Of a stretch of DNA of 64,000 nucleotides, positions 33,972 to 43,012 are shown piece by piece (position 1 is the first letter of the stretch; each line of letters opens with the position of its first letter). The stretch is taken from the NCBI GenBank assembly GCA_012838205.1, contig DUPR01000062.1:23991-87990 (forward strand), read 5' to 3'. A program made the position numbers and the translations under genes. The DNA is from Methanobacterium sp. (GTDB lineage Archaea; Methanobacteriota; Methanobacteria; Methanobacteriales; Methanobacteriaceae). The notes under the pieces are model-generated. The model was not told the DNA's origin, did not search any database, and was given only the letters and a program-made list of their open reading frames with translations.

Positions 33972-35828
33972 GTGAAAGGGTTAAGTGTTTTGAAATTATT
34001 AATCAAGGATTGGAAGGGCTCCTACAAGTGGTTAGTTTTTTCCTTATTTTTAGTGATGATAAGTGTATTTGGAACACTTTTAATACCGTATTTTAGTTCA
34101 TTTTTGATAAATGAGGGTATAACTGCTGGAAACAGTGATGTTATGGTAAAATATGGTATTTACATGCTGATAATGGCGGTTATCGTGGGATTCTGTGAGT
34201 TTTTAAACATAGCCATTGCTGTTTCTTTTTCTGAGAGAACCTGCCATGGACTGAGAAGTGGAGCATTTGCCCACATTCAATCTTTTTCTTTCAGTGCTCT
34301 GGACAAATACAACTCCAGCGACCTTCTGGTTCGTCTAACAACAGATATCCAAAACATAAAGATTGGAGTTCAGCAGACATTAATAAATGTATTCAAATCT
34401 CCATTAACTCTTATAGTGGCCCTATTTTTCCTTTATCTTACAGCACCAGAATTTATGTGGGTTGCTGCGATTTTAATTATCATAGAAATCCTGTTACTTG
34501 CAGTATATTTATGGTATTCTACTAAAGCCTATGATAAAAAGCAAATTAAATATGATAGGCTTAACCAGGTTCTGAAGGAAAGTATGGTTGGTGTAAGAGT
34601 AGTGAAGGCCTTTGTAAGGCAAGATCTTGAAAATAAGCGTTTCCAGAATGCATCTGAAGAACTTCGTGAAGCAGCCTTAAAACCTCAATATTACTATGCA
34701 TTCATCACACCGACCCTAATGATGATGGTTTACATGGGTACTGTTGGGATATTATACGTTGGAGGGACAGGATTGCTTCAAGGCACAGGTTTAACTCTTG
34801 GGGGTGTAACTGCCGCAATGACATATTTAGTAATGGCACTTATTCCCATCCAAACTGTAGGGTACATGATACCATTTGTCACTTCCGGCATATCTTCACT
34901 GCAACGTGTTTATGAAATAATAAATGAAGAAACTGATGTTGTAACAGATCCTAACGTAAAACCAGTTAATATTGGCAAGTTTAAGGGTGGTGTGCATTTT
35001 AAAAATGTGAGTTTTGCTTATCCAGTTAGTGATGAAAATCAGCCCACTATGGCCTTGAAAAATATAAATCTAGAGATCGAGCCTGGAGAAATAGTTGGAA
35101 TTTTAGGGGCTACTGGTTCTGGAAAATCAACACTGGTAAACCTCATACCACGTTTTTATGATGTAACTGAGGGTGAAATACAAATAGATGGTATTGATGT
35201 CCGTGATATGCCACTGGAAACTCTCCGTTATGTGGCAAGTGTTTGTCTCCAAGGCAGTAATTTCTTTTCAGGTACAATTAGGGACAATCTTGTTGCAGGA
35301 GTAGATGCCGATGCCATTATACAAGCAGCTCAAGATTTTGATGTCCATTTGGACCCTGAAAATATGTTTTCGGATAATATAAATTCCAGTTATGATGCCA
35401 TGGTACAAGCTGCTAAAGCTGCAGATGCCCATGAATTTGTTAAAACCATGCCCCAAAAATATGACACAACTATAGCACGAGGAGGTGCTGATTTATCTGG
35501 TGGGCAGCGTCAAAGACTTTCCATAGCCAGAACTCTCATGATGAATCCAAAAATACTCATCTTGGATGATTCTACCAGTGCAGTTGATGTGGCCACCGAA
35601 GCCCGTATTCAGGACTCAATACATGATTTAATGCAAGGTGTGACTCAGATCATAGTGGCCCAGCGTATAAGTGCAGTTATCACTGCTGATAAAATAGTGC
35701 TTATGGATAATGGTGAGATAGTTGCCATTGGAAGTCATGAAGAACTATTAGAATCAAATAAACTTTATCAAGACATATATGCTTCTCAATTTGGTGTTGA
35801 TGTCCCTAAACAGGGGGTGGTTGGATGA
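33972..35828 (+). CDS. ABC exporter half-transporter, degenerate-site subunit
   Basis: A 618-residue MsbA/LmrA-type half-transporter with six membrane spans followed by a nucleotide-binding domain. Walker A GATGSGKST and signature LSGGQRQRLS are intact, but the catalytic Glu after Walker B is Asp (LILDDSTSAVD) and the H-loop His is Gln (VAQRISA), so its own site is degenerate. About 30 extra residues between Q-loop and signature look like a tandem duplication (35283-35430). GTG start behind AGGAGG. The ATGA overlap with the next gene indicates a heterodimer as in TM287/288 or LmrCD. Confidence 0.92.
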   Translation: MKGLSVLKLLIKDWKGSYKWLVFSLFLVMISVFGTLLIPYFSSFLINEGITAGNSDVMVKYGIYMLIMAVIVGFCEFLNIAIAVSFSERTCHGLRSGAFAHIQSFSFSALDKYNSSDLLVRLTTDIQNIKIGVQQTLINVFKSPLTLIVALFFLYLTAPEFMWVAAILIIIEILLLAVYLWYSTKAYDKKQIKYDRLNQVLKESMVGVRVVKAFVRQDLENKRFQNASEELREAALKPQYYYAFITPTLMMMVYMGTVGILYVGGTGLLQGTGLTLGGVTAAMTYLVMALIPIQTVGYMIPFVTSGISSLQRVYEIINEETDVVTDPNVKPVNIGKFKGGVHFKNVSFAYPVSDENQPTMALKNINLEIEPGEIVGILGATGSGKSTLVNLIPRFYDVTEGEIQIDGIDVRDMPLETLRYVASVCLQGSNFFSGTIRDNLVAGVDADAIIQAAQDFDVHLDPENMFSDNINSSYDAMVQAAKAADAHEFVKTMPQKYDTTIARGGADLSGGQRQRLSIARTLMMNPKILILDDSTSAVDVATEARIQDSIHDLMQGVTQIIVAQRISAVITADKIVLMDNGEIVAIGSHEELLESNKLYQDIYASQFGVDVPKQGVVG

Positions 35829-37615
35829 ACACTGATAATTCCAATGATGGTGTAAAACAAAAAGGCATGTTGGCCAATTTAAAAAGACTTTTGGGTTATC
35901 TAACCCGACACAAGGTTCGTTTCACATTGATGGCCGTGATCATGGTTGCATATTCCATCACCCTGGCCATCATCCCCACCATCAGTGGTTTAATCATGAA
36001 TATTCTTTCAGAAGGTTCAGGGACTTTAGCCGAGTTTATAAATATTTTAGCTGTCCTTATTATCGCTGTAATAATGTTCTGGGTTTTTGGAAACATATCA
36101 CAGAGGATACTGGCTGGAATAGCTCAGAAAGCACTCTACAATTTAAGGACGGAAATTTTCAGTAAGATACAGAAATCTTCCCTGAACTTTTTTGATAAAA
36201 GACCTATCGGGGAGTTAATGAGTAATGTAACCAATGACTTAGATGTGGTGGACCAGTTTTTGAGTGTTAGTTTCATGACTGTGATGCAGGCTATAATCAC
36301 TGTGGTCATTGCCACAGTTTTCATGATCTTCATAAACCCCTACTTCACCGTCCTAACTTACGTAACTATTCTGGGCATGTTGGCCATTTCAGGACTTCTA
36401 TCCCGGATAGCTGGACAGGCTTTCAGATTTTTGCAGGAACAGATGGCTGAACTTAATGGATATGCTGAAGAAAGGATGTCAGGCCAGAAAACAGTGGTGG
36501 CGTCCAATCAACAGTGGCCATTTATTAAAGAATTTGATAAGATGAGTCAAAAAGTTGACAAAACCGGTGAAAAAGCACAACTTTATTCCATGGGTAACAC
36601 TGCGGTTGCCCTAGTTTTCCAAAACTTGCAAAACATCGTAATATTCGTTGTGGGCGGATTTTTGGTGATTCAAAAGCAGGCCGCATTTGGAGATTTAGTG
36701 GCCTTTATAGGTTTCAGTTCAATACTGATGGCACCTTTAACTCAGATATTTGCCTTCTACAACCAGATCATATCAGCAGTAGTTGGTGCGGGTAGGGTGT
36801 TCTATATAATGGACGAAAAAACAGAATTACTTGATAAAGAAGATGCTTCACCAATGCCTAAAATAGATGGCTATGTTGATTTCGTTGATGTTGATTTCAG
36901 TTACATTCCCGGCCATAAAATACTTAGAAATAACAGTTTCAGTGCCAATCCTGGCCAAATCATAGGTCTTTGCGGACCTACTGGGGCAGGAAAGAGTACC
37001 ATCATGAATATTTTAACCCGATACTATGACCTAGATTCAGGAGAAATAAAGGTTGATACTCACCGAGTAGATGAAGTTCAACAAGACACCTTACGGATTC
37101 AGATAGCACAAGTACTACAGGATCCATTCCTCTTCACGGATACCATTATGAACAACCTCAAATATGCCAGGAAAGGAGCCACTGAAGAAGACTGCATACA
37201 AGCGGCTAAACAGGCTAATATCCATGACTTCATAATGCAACAGCCCCTGGGATACGGCACCGTATTACGGGGTGGTGGGGCCGAATTGAGCCAGGGTCAG
37301 AGGCAGATGCTAACTATAGCCCGGGCAATGGTTGCTGATCCCCGAATGCTTATTTTGGATGAGGCAACCAGTAATGTGGATACCAGGACTGAGAAAATGA
37401 TCCAGGAAGGTCTTCTCAAATTACAAGAAGGTAAAACATCATTTATAATTGCTCACCGACTTTCAACAATACAAAACGCGGACCAAATACTCGTAATCAA
37501 TGACGGGGAGATAATTGAAAGGGGCACTCACCAGGAACTACTTGATATGAAGGGATTCTATTATAATCTCTACATGAGCCAGTTCCGAGGTAAAGTCAAT
37601 GATGCCATTCCATGA
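35825..37615 (+). CDS. ABC exporter half-transporter, catalytic subunit
   Basis: The 596-residue partner of the preceding gene, again six spans plus NBD. Walker A GPTGAGKST, Walker B LILDEATSNVD with the catalytic Glu, and H-loop IAHRLST are intact, but the signature motif is LSQGQRQ. In heterodimeric exporters the degenerate partner provides its signature to this intact ATP site. Drug or lipid export is the usual role. Confidence 0.93.
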   Translation: MNTDNSNDGVKQKGMLANLKRLLGYLTRHKVRFTLMAVIMVAYSITLAIIPTISGLIMNILSEGSGTLAEFINILAVLIIAVIMFWVFGNISQRILAGIAQKALYNLRTEIFSKIQKSSLNFFDKRPIGELMSNVTNDLDVVDQFLSVSFMTVMQAIITVVIATVFMIFINPYFTVLTYVTILGMLAISGLLSRIAGQAFRFLQEQMAELNGYAEERMSGQKTVVASNQQWPFIKEFDKMSQKVDKTGEKAQLYSMGNTAVALVFQNLQNIVIFVVGGFLVIQKQAAFGDLVAFIGFSSILMAPLTQIFAFYNQIISAVVGAGRVFYIMDEKTELLDKEDASPMPKIDGYVDFVDVDFSYIPGHKILRNNSFSANPGQIIGLCGPTGAGKSTIMNILTRYYDLDSGEIKVDTHRVDEVQQDTLRIQIAQVLQDPFLFTDTIMNNLKYARKGATEEDCIQAAKQANIHDFIMQQPLGYGTVLRGGGAELSQGQRQMLTIARAMVADPRMLILDEATSNVDTRTEKMIQEGLLKLQEGKTSFIIAHRLSTIQNADQILVINDGEIIERGTHQELLDMKGFYYNLYMSQFRGKVNDAIP

Positions 37616-37663
37616 AAGAATGGAAATAAAATGATTTCCTCTTTGTTTTTCTTGTTTCAATAA

Positions 37664-37680
37664 TTGTTTTTTTTTTAATT
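37664..37680 (+). terminator. oligo-T terminator after the ABC exporter
   Basis: A run of ten to eleven T about 50 bases after the stop, without a hairpin, fits archaeal termination. Confidence 0.4.
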
Positions 37681-37851
37681 TGTCTTTTATATTATTTTTT
37701 GGTAACATCATTAAAAAAAATCGAATAAAATTAATCTAGATGTTGTTTTTGCTAGTTTTAATGCCACCAAAAAAAGTAATACTTATATTTAAAAAATTAT
37801 TTAAACAATGATGATCATATTATTATCACAAAAAGTAGGAGGCATTATGTT

Positions 37852-38244
37852 ATGGAAAAAGATTTAAAAAATTTGGTTTTAGGATTCAGGAAACATACTG
37901 GAAAAACTCAACGCGAAATTGCACATGAATTGGATGTACCGTTATATATTGAGACTGCACTGGAATTAGGAACTTACAAAAAACCTACAGACCGTCTTGT
38001 AAATAAAATTGAGAATTTAACATCTGAATTAGACTATCATGACCTAATTCACATTGGAAGGGGCTATCGGATAATGGATGTCTTAGGTCCAGACTTCAAA
38101 TATTTCCTACGAGGTTTGGAACACGAAAGGGGTGTTGATCTTAACGAACTCAACAGTCTACCAAAAGAAGAGTTTTATCGAATTATAGGAAGCGTTAACT
38201 TAGATGAATTTGATGTGGTTAATGTAGGTAGAAAGCTTAATTGA
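37852..38244 (+). CDS. XRE-like helix-turn-helix protein, unknown
   Basis: A 130-residue protein with an N-terminal Cro/XRE-like pattern (LVLGFRKHTGKTQREIAHELDVPLYIETALELGTYKKPTDRLVNKIENL) and an uncharacterised C-terminal half. AGGAGG precedes the ATG by nine bases; a TATA-like element (ACTTATATTTAAA) lies about 60 bases upstream. Could regulate neighbouring genes, but no operator was identified. Confidence 0.65.
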   Translation: MEKDLKNLVLGFRKHTGKTQREIAHELDVPLYIETALELGTYKKPTDRLVNKIENLTSELDYHDLIHIGRGYRIMDVLGPDFKYFLRGLEHERGVDLNELNSLPKEEFYRIIGSVNLDEFDVVNVGRKLN

Positions 38245-38552
38245 AGATTAAACGTAGCTTCTTTTCAAAAAAAAATATTTTTTTTCATTTTTTTTTAAAT
38301 TATTTAATTAAGGAAGTTTTGCTAATATATTTAATAAATTCTACTGGCTTAATCTCAAATTAAAAAAAAATTTAATTTTTTCCAGATATATTATTTCATT
38401 AGACCCTTAAACAGCCAAAAAAAAAAAAAAATGTTGAGATCTTCAAAATTATTGAATAAATTATTTAAATCCAATTCTAAACCTTAATTGCTATTATTAC
38501 TATTTGTTGGTTATAATTGCATTTATTAAGGATTTTTTTTCCACTGGAATAA
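38245..38552. other. intergenic, very AT-rich
   Basis: Contains several T runs (38277-38297) and an A14 run near 38420; these probably terminate the HTH gene and, from the other side, hcgG. No gene seen. Confidence 0.5.
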
Positions 38553-40067
38553 TCAAACCAAAGTAATTGACCCTTCTAACTTTTTTGAAATAGTTTTAAC
38601 CAGCTTGGGAATAGTTGAGGTGATTATGGTGTGATCTGCATTTCTTGAGGCTTTTGCATCGTCTGATGAAGCTCCAATGATATTAGGTTGTAATTCTTCA
38701 CTTAAGATGTCCACAGTTACCTTTTCCACCCAAGGATCTGCATCACTGATGATGATCTCATCCATATCGTTGTTCAGTTCTTTGGCTAAAGCCCATGACA
38801 CAAACCTACCACCTAAAAGTGCAGTACTATTGCCAGTTAAACTCTCATGAATACCTTGGATTGTCCTTTCAACTTCCACTTTCTCATAGAGCGGTGAGTT
38901 GGGTAGTACTGCCCAATGAGCATCACCTATAGTAAAATCTCCTATTTTGACTGGGTAAACATTATCAGGACCAACTACTTTAATTGCACGGGCTAATGCC
39001 TCTAATTCTCCCCTTTGGATAGGTACGCTGGTTAAATCTTGCTTTAATTCTTCTTTAATTATTTTTATCACGCGAGGAAGCCCAAAATTCCCTTTTTTAG
39101 CAGTTCCAGGGCTGTAACCACACATGTACCCATGATGATTTTTGGGAAAACCAGTAATTATTGCATTAAGCCCAGCTCGCAGCCCTACACGGCACTCATC
39201 TTCATATGCCCCATTAGTGGCAACGATTTTACCTGGAACTAATATACGTGCCATTGCCACTGCCTTAGCAAAGCTGTCCAACCGGTCACTTGACTGGTTG
39301 AATGGCCCTCCCTCTAACACAAATACATCTGACCCTAATTCCAAGGCTTTCTCAAATCCAGTAATGAGATCTTCGTATCCATCACCAATGAACATAATTG
39401 CTTCAACACCTTTTCCATATTTTTTTGCAAGGTTTGCAATTTCTTCAGCCTCTTCCAAGGGTGCAGCATGACCTTCACCACCTTGTGCACTGGTGACATT
39501 AATTGCTACTGATGATGAACACTTAACCCAATCATCCCTTTCTTCCAATGCAGCTTCCTCTTTTTCTATTAACCTGGCATGAATCCGGTCTCGAGGACAT
39601 CCTTTAAATGGCGGCCCTTCAGTGTAACATTGTCCTGGACATTTCACAATCTCTCTGGGGAATCTCATAGCCCCGCTCCTTCCGAAGTGGTCAAGATCTA
39701 TAGGAACATCGGTTACTGCACGAACTTCTCGTATGATATCAATACCCTTCATGTTATTGGATTCTGCAATATCTGCAAAAGCATAAGCACACACATGGAT
39801 GGAAGCCCCAATCATATCAGCTAAAATGCAGTTACCTAGTAATTCATCCTTAGTTAAGTCAGATGCACAAGTACCCACCACGATCTCTGTAAGATCGCAT
39901 CCTAAAGGGAATTTTTTAAAATTCATTCCTAGTTTTGTTGCATCTTCAGTTGATAAATCAGAAATAGCATCCACCACATCATGGACATCAGTTTTTAATT
40001 TGCTTATCTCAAGAGCGGAATTCATGTCATTTACTGCTTCCTTAATGATATCGTGCACATTTATCAC
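38553..40067 (-). CDS. hcgG: FeGP cofactor biosynthesis protein HcgG (HmdC)
   Basis: The 504-residue protein matches the HmdC/HcgG family that accompanies hmd and is needed for the iron-guanylylpyridinol cofactor. Recognisable stretches are FKKFPLGCDLTEIVVGTCASDL, the cysteine-containing FPREIVKCPGQCYTEGPPFKGCP and SSVAINVTSAQGGEGHAAPLEEAEEIA. Several cysteines could bind iron. Unlike the hcgA-F block, it lies on the opposite strand at the far end of the flp/hmdII unit, with a 255-base gap that can hold its own promoter. Exact reaction is not settled to my knowledge. Confidence 0.8.
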   Translation of the reverse strand: MINVHDIIKEAVNDMNSALEISKLKTDVHDVVDAISDLSTEDATKLGMNFKKFPLGCDLTEIVVGTCASDLTKDELLGNCILADMIGASIHVCAYAFADIAESNNMKGIDIIREVRAVTDVPIDLDHFGRSGAMRFPREIVKCPGQCYTEGPPFKGCPRDRIHARLIEKEEAALEERDDWVKCSSSVAINVTSAQGGEGHAAPLEEAEEIANLAKKYGKGVEAIMFIGDGYEDLITGFEKALELGSDVFVLEGGPFNQSSDRLDSFAKAVAMARILVPGKIVATNGAYEDECRVGLRAGLNAIITGFPKNHHGYMCGYSPGTAKKGNFGLPRVIKIIKEELKQDLTSVPIQRGELEALARAIKVVGPDNVYPVKIGDFTIGDAHWAVLPNSPLYEKVEVERTIQGIHESLTGNSTALLGGRFVSWALAKELNNDMDEIIISDADPWVEKVTVDILSEELQPNIIGASSDDAKASRNADHTIITSTIPKLVKTISKKLEGSITLV

Positions 40068-40322
40068 CTTATAAATTTATAGTGCAAAGTCGTGATTTCC
40101 AAATCAGATTTTTTTTTATAGAAACTTTGGCTTTTTTATTCTAATTATAATAATTAGTTAAGCTATTTAAAAGTTAGTATTAAAATAGGATTTAGTATTA
40201 CAAATTAGCTTTAGATAAGCTCAAAACTCATACAATCATTTATTCATACAATATTTAGGGGAAATTGAGAAAAGTTAATAATATATTTGGAATAATTAAA
40301 AAAAAAGAAGGGCAAATTAGAT

Positions 40323-41348
40323 TCATTCAAACATCTTACGCATGCACCTTCTGATAGTACCTTCAGATGCTTTTTCTCCCATAAGGCCCAGAAGTTCTTT
40401 GGCTAAAGCTTGGGCAGCCACTAGATTGGTAGGTTTTATTTCAGCTTCTTTGGTACTTTGCATTAACTCGGGATCCAAGTTAGATAAAATCTCTAAAGCT
40501 GCATCTAAGTCTTTTTGCTTTTCTAAAAGATGCATGGAACTAGCGCTTTTCACCAGTATTTCTGGATTTACTGCCTTTAAAAGTCCTTTAACTCCTGATG
40601 ATTCTACTAAGGACGCCATTGTCTGTAAAGTCATTAGTATTTGTTTTTCCACCATTTCTTCAGGTACTTTTATGACTTTTGTACCAACTTGGTAATAATC
40701 CAGAACACCAGAGAGGGTTACAGCAGTTACCAGGGATCCCATGTCAGCCACTGTTGATGAAACATCTGCAGGTACAACATAAGCCTCCTTCTTGGTTCCT
40801 TCAACCAGATCAACACATTTCTTGATCTGTTCTGGTGTCGCCAAGTCCAGATTATTAGTGGTGTGAGCTCCAAGGACATAATGGCCATGATGAGGTGTTC
40901 CAGGAACTGCTGCAGGGTGCATGGAACAAATACCGATATCTTTTCTTTTCCTTTTAATCTCCAATTCTAACACATAATAAAGTACTATGGGAGATACAGT
41001 ACATGTGTTAGCAAGAACACTGCCTTCGGGGAGGTGAGTTATGATATTTTTAGCAATGTTAAAGGTGGGTTTACCAAAGGGAGTGAAAAGTACGGCTATT
41101 TCTGCATTTTTAGCTGCTTCAACATCATTATCAGTTACTGTTACACCTGCATCTTCCACAGTTTTCCACATATCAGGGAGTAACATTTCATAGTTGGGTT
41201 CTGCAAGATAAACATCATGTCCAGCTTCTTTAAACTCAATAGCCATTCTACTCCCTCCATATGGAGGAATTCCCCCATATTTTTCGGGTAATTTTAGCTG
41301 ATTGACATAAAGGTCCTGATTTCCAGCACCGTAAACTGAAATTTTCAT
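40323..41348 (-). CDS. Hmd paralogue (HmdII type)
   Basis: The 341-residue protein shares the Hmd fold: N-terminal Rossmann domain (ISVYGAGNQDLY), then LANTCTVSPIVLYYV, which aligns with the iron-ligating cysteine loop HACTVPTT of Hmd, and the helical C-terminal dimer domain. It keeps the cysteine (Cys116) but lacks the His14 of Hmd (CYRTHAASG there, GNQDLYVNQ here), so H2 activation is unlikely. HmdII proteins are known to bind FeGP cofactor and have been proposed as regulators or scaffolds. Last gene of the flp-like unit. Confidence 0.83.
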   Translation of the reverse strand: MKISVYGAGNQDLYVNQLKLPEKYGGIPPYGGSRMAIEFKEAGHDVYLAEPNYEMLLPDMWKTVEDAGVTVTDNDVEAAKNAEIAVLFTPFGKPTFNIAKNIITHLPEGSVLANTCTVSPIVLYYVLELEIKRKRKDIGICSMHPAAVPGTPHHGHYVLGAHTTNNLDLATPEQIKKCVDLVEGTKKEAYVVPADVSSTVADMGSLVTAVTLSGVLDYYQVGTKVIKVPEEMVEKQILMTLQTMASLVESSGVKGLLKAVNPEILVKSASSMHLLEKQKDLDAALEILSNLDPELMQSTKEAEIKPTNLVAAQALAKELLGLMGEKASEGTIRRCMRKMFE

Positions 41349-41367
41349 TTTACCACAAATGGGATTA

Positions 41368-41802
41368 TTAAACTATTTTTTTTGGAATGGACCTTTTAAG
41401 AGGGCCGATTGATTTTATGGTAGCAGCGAATTCGTTCATTGTTTCCTGAAATTTTTCTCCCTCAGAAGCAGAGATCCATTCAAATCTGAATCTTTCTTTA
41501 TCTACACCGAATTCTGGTATTAAATCTTCAATTAGCTTAGCCCTCCGATTCCATTTATAATTCCCAGCATCGTAGTGACAGTCACCCATATGACAACCGC
41601 CTACAAAAACACCATCAGCTCCTTCTTTAAATGCTTTGAGCACCATTGCCGGATTAATTCTACCAGAACACATTACTCTCATAATTCTAACATTCGGAGG
41701 ATACTGCATCCGTGCAGTACCTGCTGTGTCAGCACCACCATAACAACACCAGTTACAACAGAATCCTAGAATTTTTGGGTCTTCTTTTGACATTATTAAC
41801 AC
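41368..41802 (-). CDS. flpD: MvhD-like iron-sulfur protein (FlpD type)
   Basis: A homologue of MvhD, the [2Fe-2S] protein linking hydrogenase or formate dehydrogenase to heterodisulfide reductase. Cysteine motifs: [25 protein letters not shown] and [10 protein letters not shown]. About 141-144 residues depending on which ATG is used (41802 or the one three codons downstream, MSKEDPK). Between FdhB-like and Hmd-like genes, in the order of the flpECBDA operon described for Methanothermobacter. It probably transfers electrons within an Flp complex. Confidence 0.85.
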   Translation of the reverse strand: MLIMSKEDPKILGFCCNWCCYGGADTAGTARMQYPPNVRIMRVMCSGRINPAMVLKAFKEGADGVFVGGCHMGDCHYDAGNYKWNRRAKLIEDLIPEFGVDKERFRFEWISASEGEKFQETMNEFAATIKSIGPLKRSIPKKIV

Positions 41803-41852
41803 CTCATAGTCACAGACTTCATTAAATCATATTTAACATTTTTAATCAATTA

Positions 41853-43001
41853 TTATTCCTTTTCAGGGCTGTAGATTGGTGGCAATTCTTCATTAACACC
41901 TGCTATGAATCCAGTAGCATCCCTGTATTTTTTCTGCATTCGGTGGAATACAAGGGTCAGGGGAATCTCCATGGGACAAACATCTTCGCATTGTCCACAA
42001 TTCACACAGCTAAAACACATATGTGACATTCGAACTCCTTGATAGGTCAATGGATCCGGGGTTATTTCGTTTTTATCAGCATAGAATTCTTTTTCCATAT
42101 CACACTCTGTACAGAAGCACAATGGACATACATCACGGCAAGCATAGCACTTTATGCAGCGGTTCCAATACTCGTTCCAATCGTCAAGTTCTGGATATTT
42201 CTCTTCTAAATATTTATCCTGGAATTTTTGGGCTAATTTAATCATAGCCTTTTCTATCTTTTCCCTTATAGCTATTGCTTTTTCTGAAGGGACTTTTACT
42301 TCAACATATCCCTTTGATTCGGCTTTATCAATTAAATTCTTACCTTTCTCAGTAATGATTTCTATAAAGGTCCAGCCAGGTTCTGCGCCCCAGTTACCAC
42401 ACGCTAGATCCGCATTTCTCGGTATTTTTAATTCGCATCTCTGGCAATTTTCACGTCGTCCAAAACCTTCTTTTTCTAATTCCTCAATTTCAACTGATTT
42501 ATGAGTCCCATCTTTCAATTCAATCATGAATTTTCCTTTATTTATTTCTTCTTTCACCACATCTGCCGGATCCACATCATAAAATATTTCTATCATTTTA
42601 CAAGCAGTTATGGGCAGTACAGTACCACCACAGTTTAGACCTATCTTGTAAAGGGCATCAGGGTTTATTTGATGTCTTTTTTCTAGTTCTAAAATGGCCA
42701 TTGCATCACATGGTTTTACACTCACAGCCAAGGGCATATCAGCTAGATGTTTGTTAATCAAGTCTCCAAACATGGTTGGTGCACAATGTAGGGAACCACA
42801 AGTTTCAACAAGGTCCTCTGAACTTTCAACCAGCGTGGGTATACCATCATATATATCATCTCCCATGGATAATGTTAAAACTCCTTTTACCAGTCCTTCA
42901 TCTAGCAGATATTTGTATAAAGCACTGACAGCACCTCCACATTCGCCTTTTTCTCTGATTTCTTTGTCTTTAGCCTTTGCAAGTATTAATTGTGACTTCA
43001 T
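41853..43001 (-). CDS. flpB: formate dehydrogenase beta-like protein (FlpB type)
   Basis: A 382-residue FrhB/FdhB family flavoprotein: N-terminal F420-binding region (KGECGGAVSALYKYLLDEG, CGSLHCAPTMFGDL, VKPCDAMAILEL), cysteine cluster QRCELKIPRNADLACGNWG, and two C-terminal [4Fe-4S] motifs (CIKCYACRDVCP and CVNCGQCEDVCP). It should oxidise or reduce F420. Twelve bases downstream of the FdhA-like gene. Confidence 0.88.
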   Translation of the reverse strand: MKSQLILAKAKDKEIREKGECGGAVSALYKYLLDEGLVKGVLTLSMGDDIYDGIPTLVESSEDLVETCGSLHCAPTMFGDLINKHLADMPLAVSVKPCDAMAILELEKRHQINPDALYKIGLNCGGTVLPITACKMIEIFYDVDPADVVKEEINKGKFMIELKDGTHKSVEIEELEKEGFGRRENCQRCELKIPRNADLACGNWGAEPGWTFIEIITEKGKNLIDKAESKGYVEVKVPSEKAIAIREKIEKAMIKLAQKFQDKYLEEKYPELDDWNEYWNRCIKCYACRDVCPLCFCTECDMEKEFYADKNEITPDPLTYQGVRMSHMCFSCVNCGQCEDVCPMEIPLTLVFHRMQKKYRDATGFIAGVNEELPPIYSPEKE

Positions 43002-43012
43002 AATACTCTACC

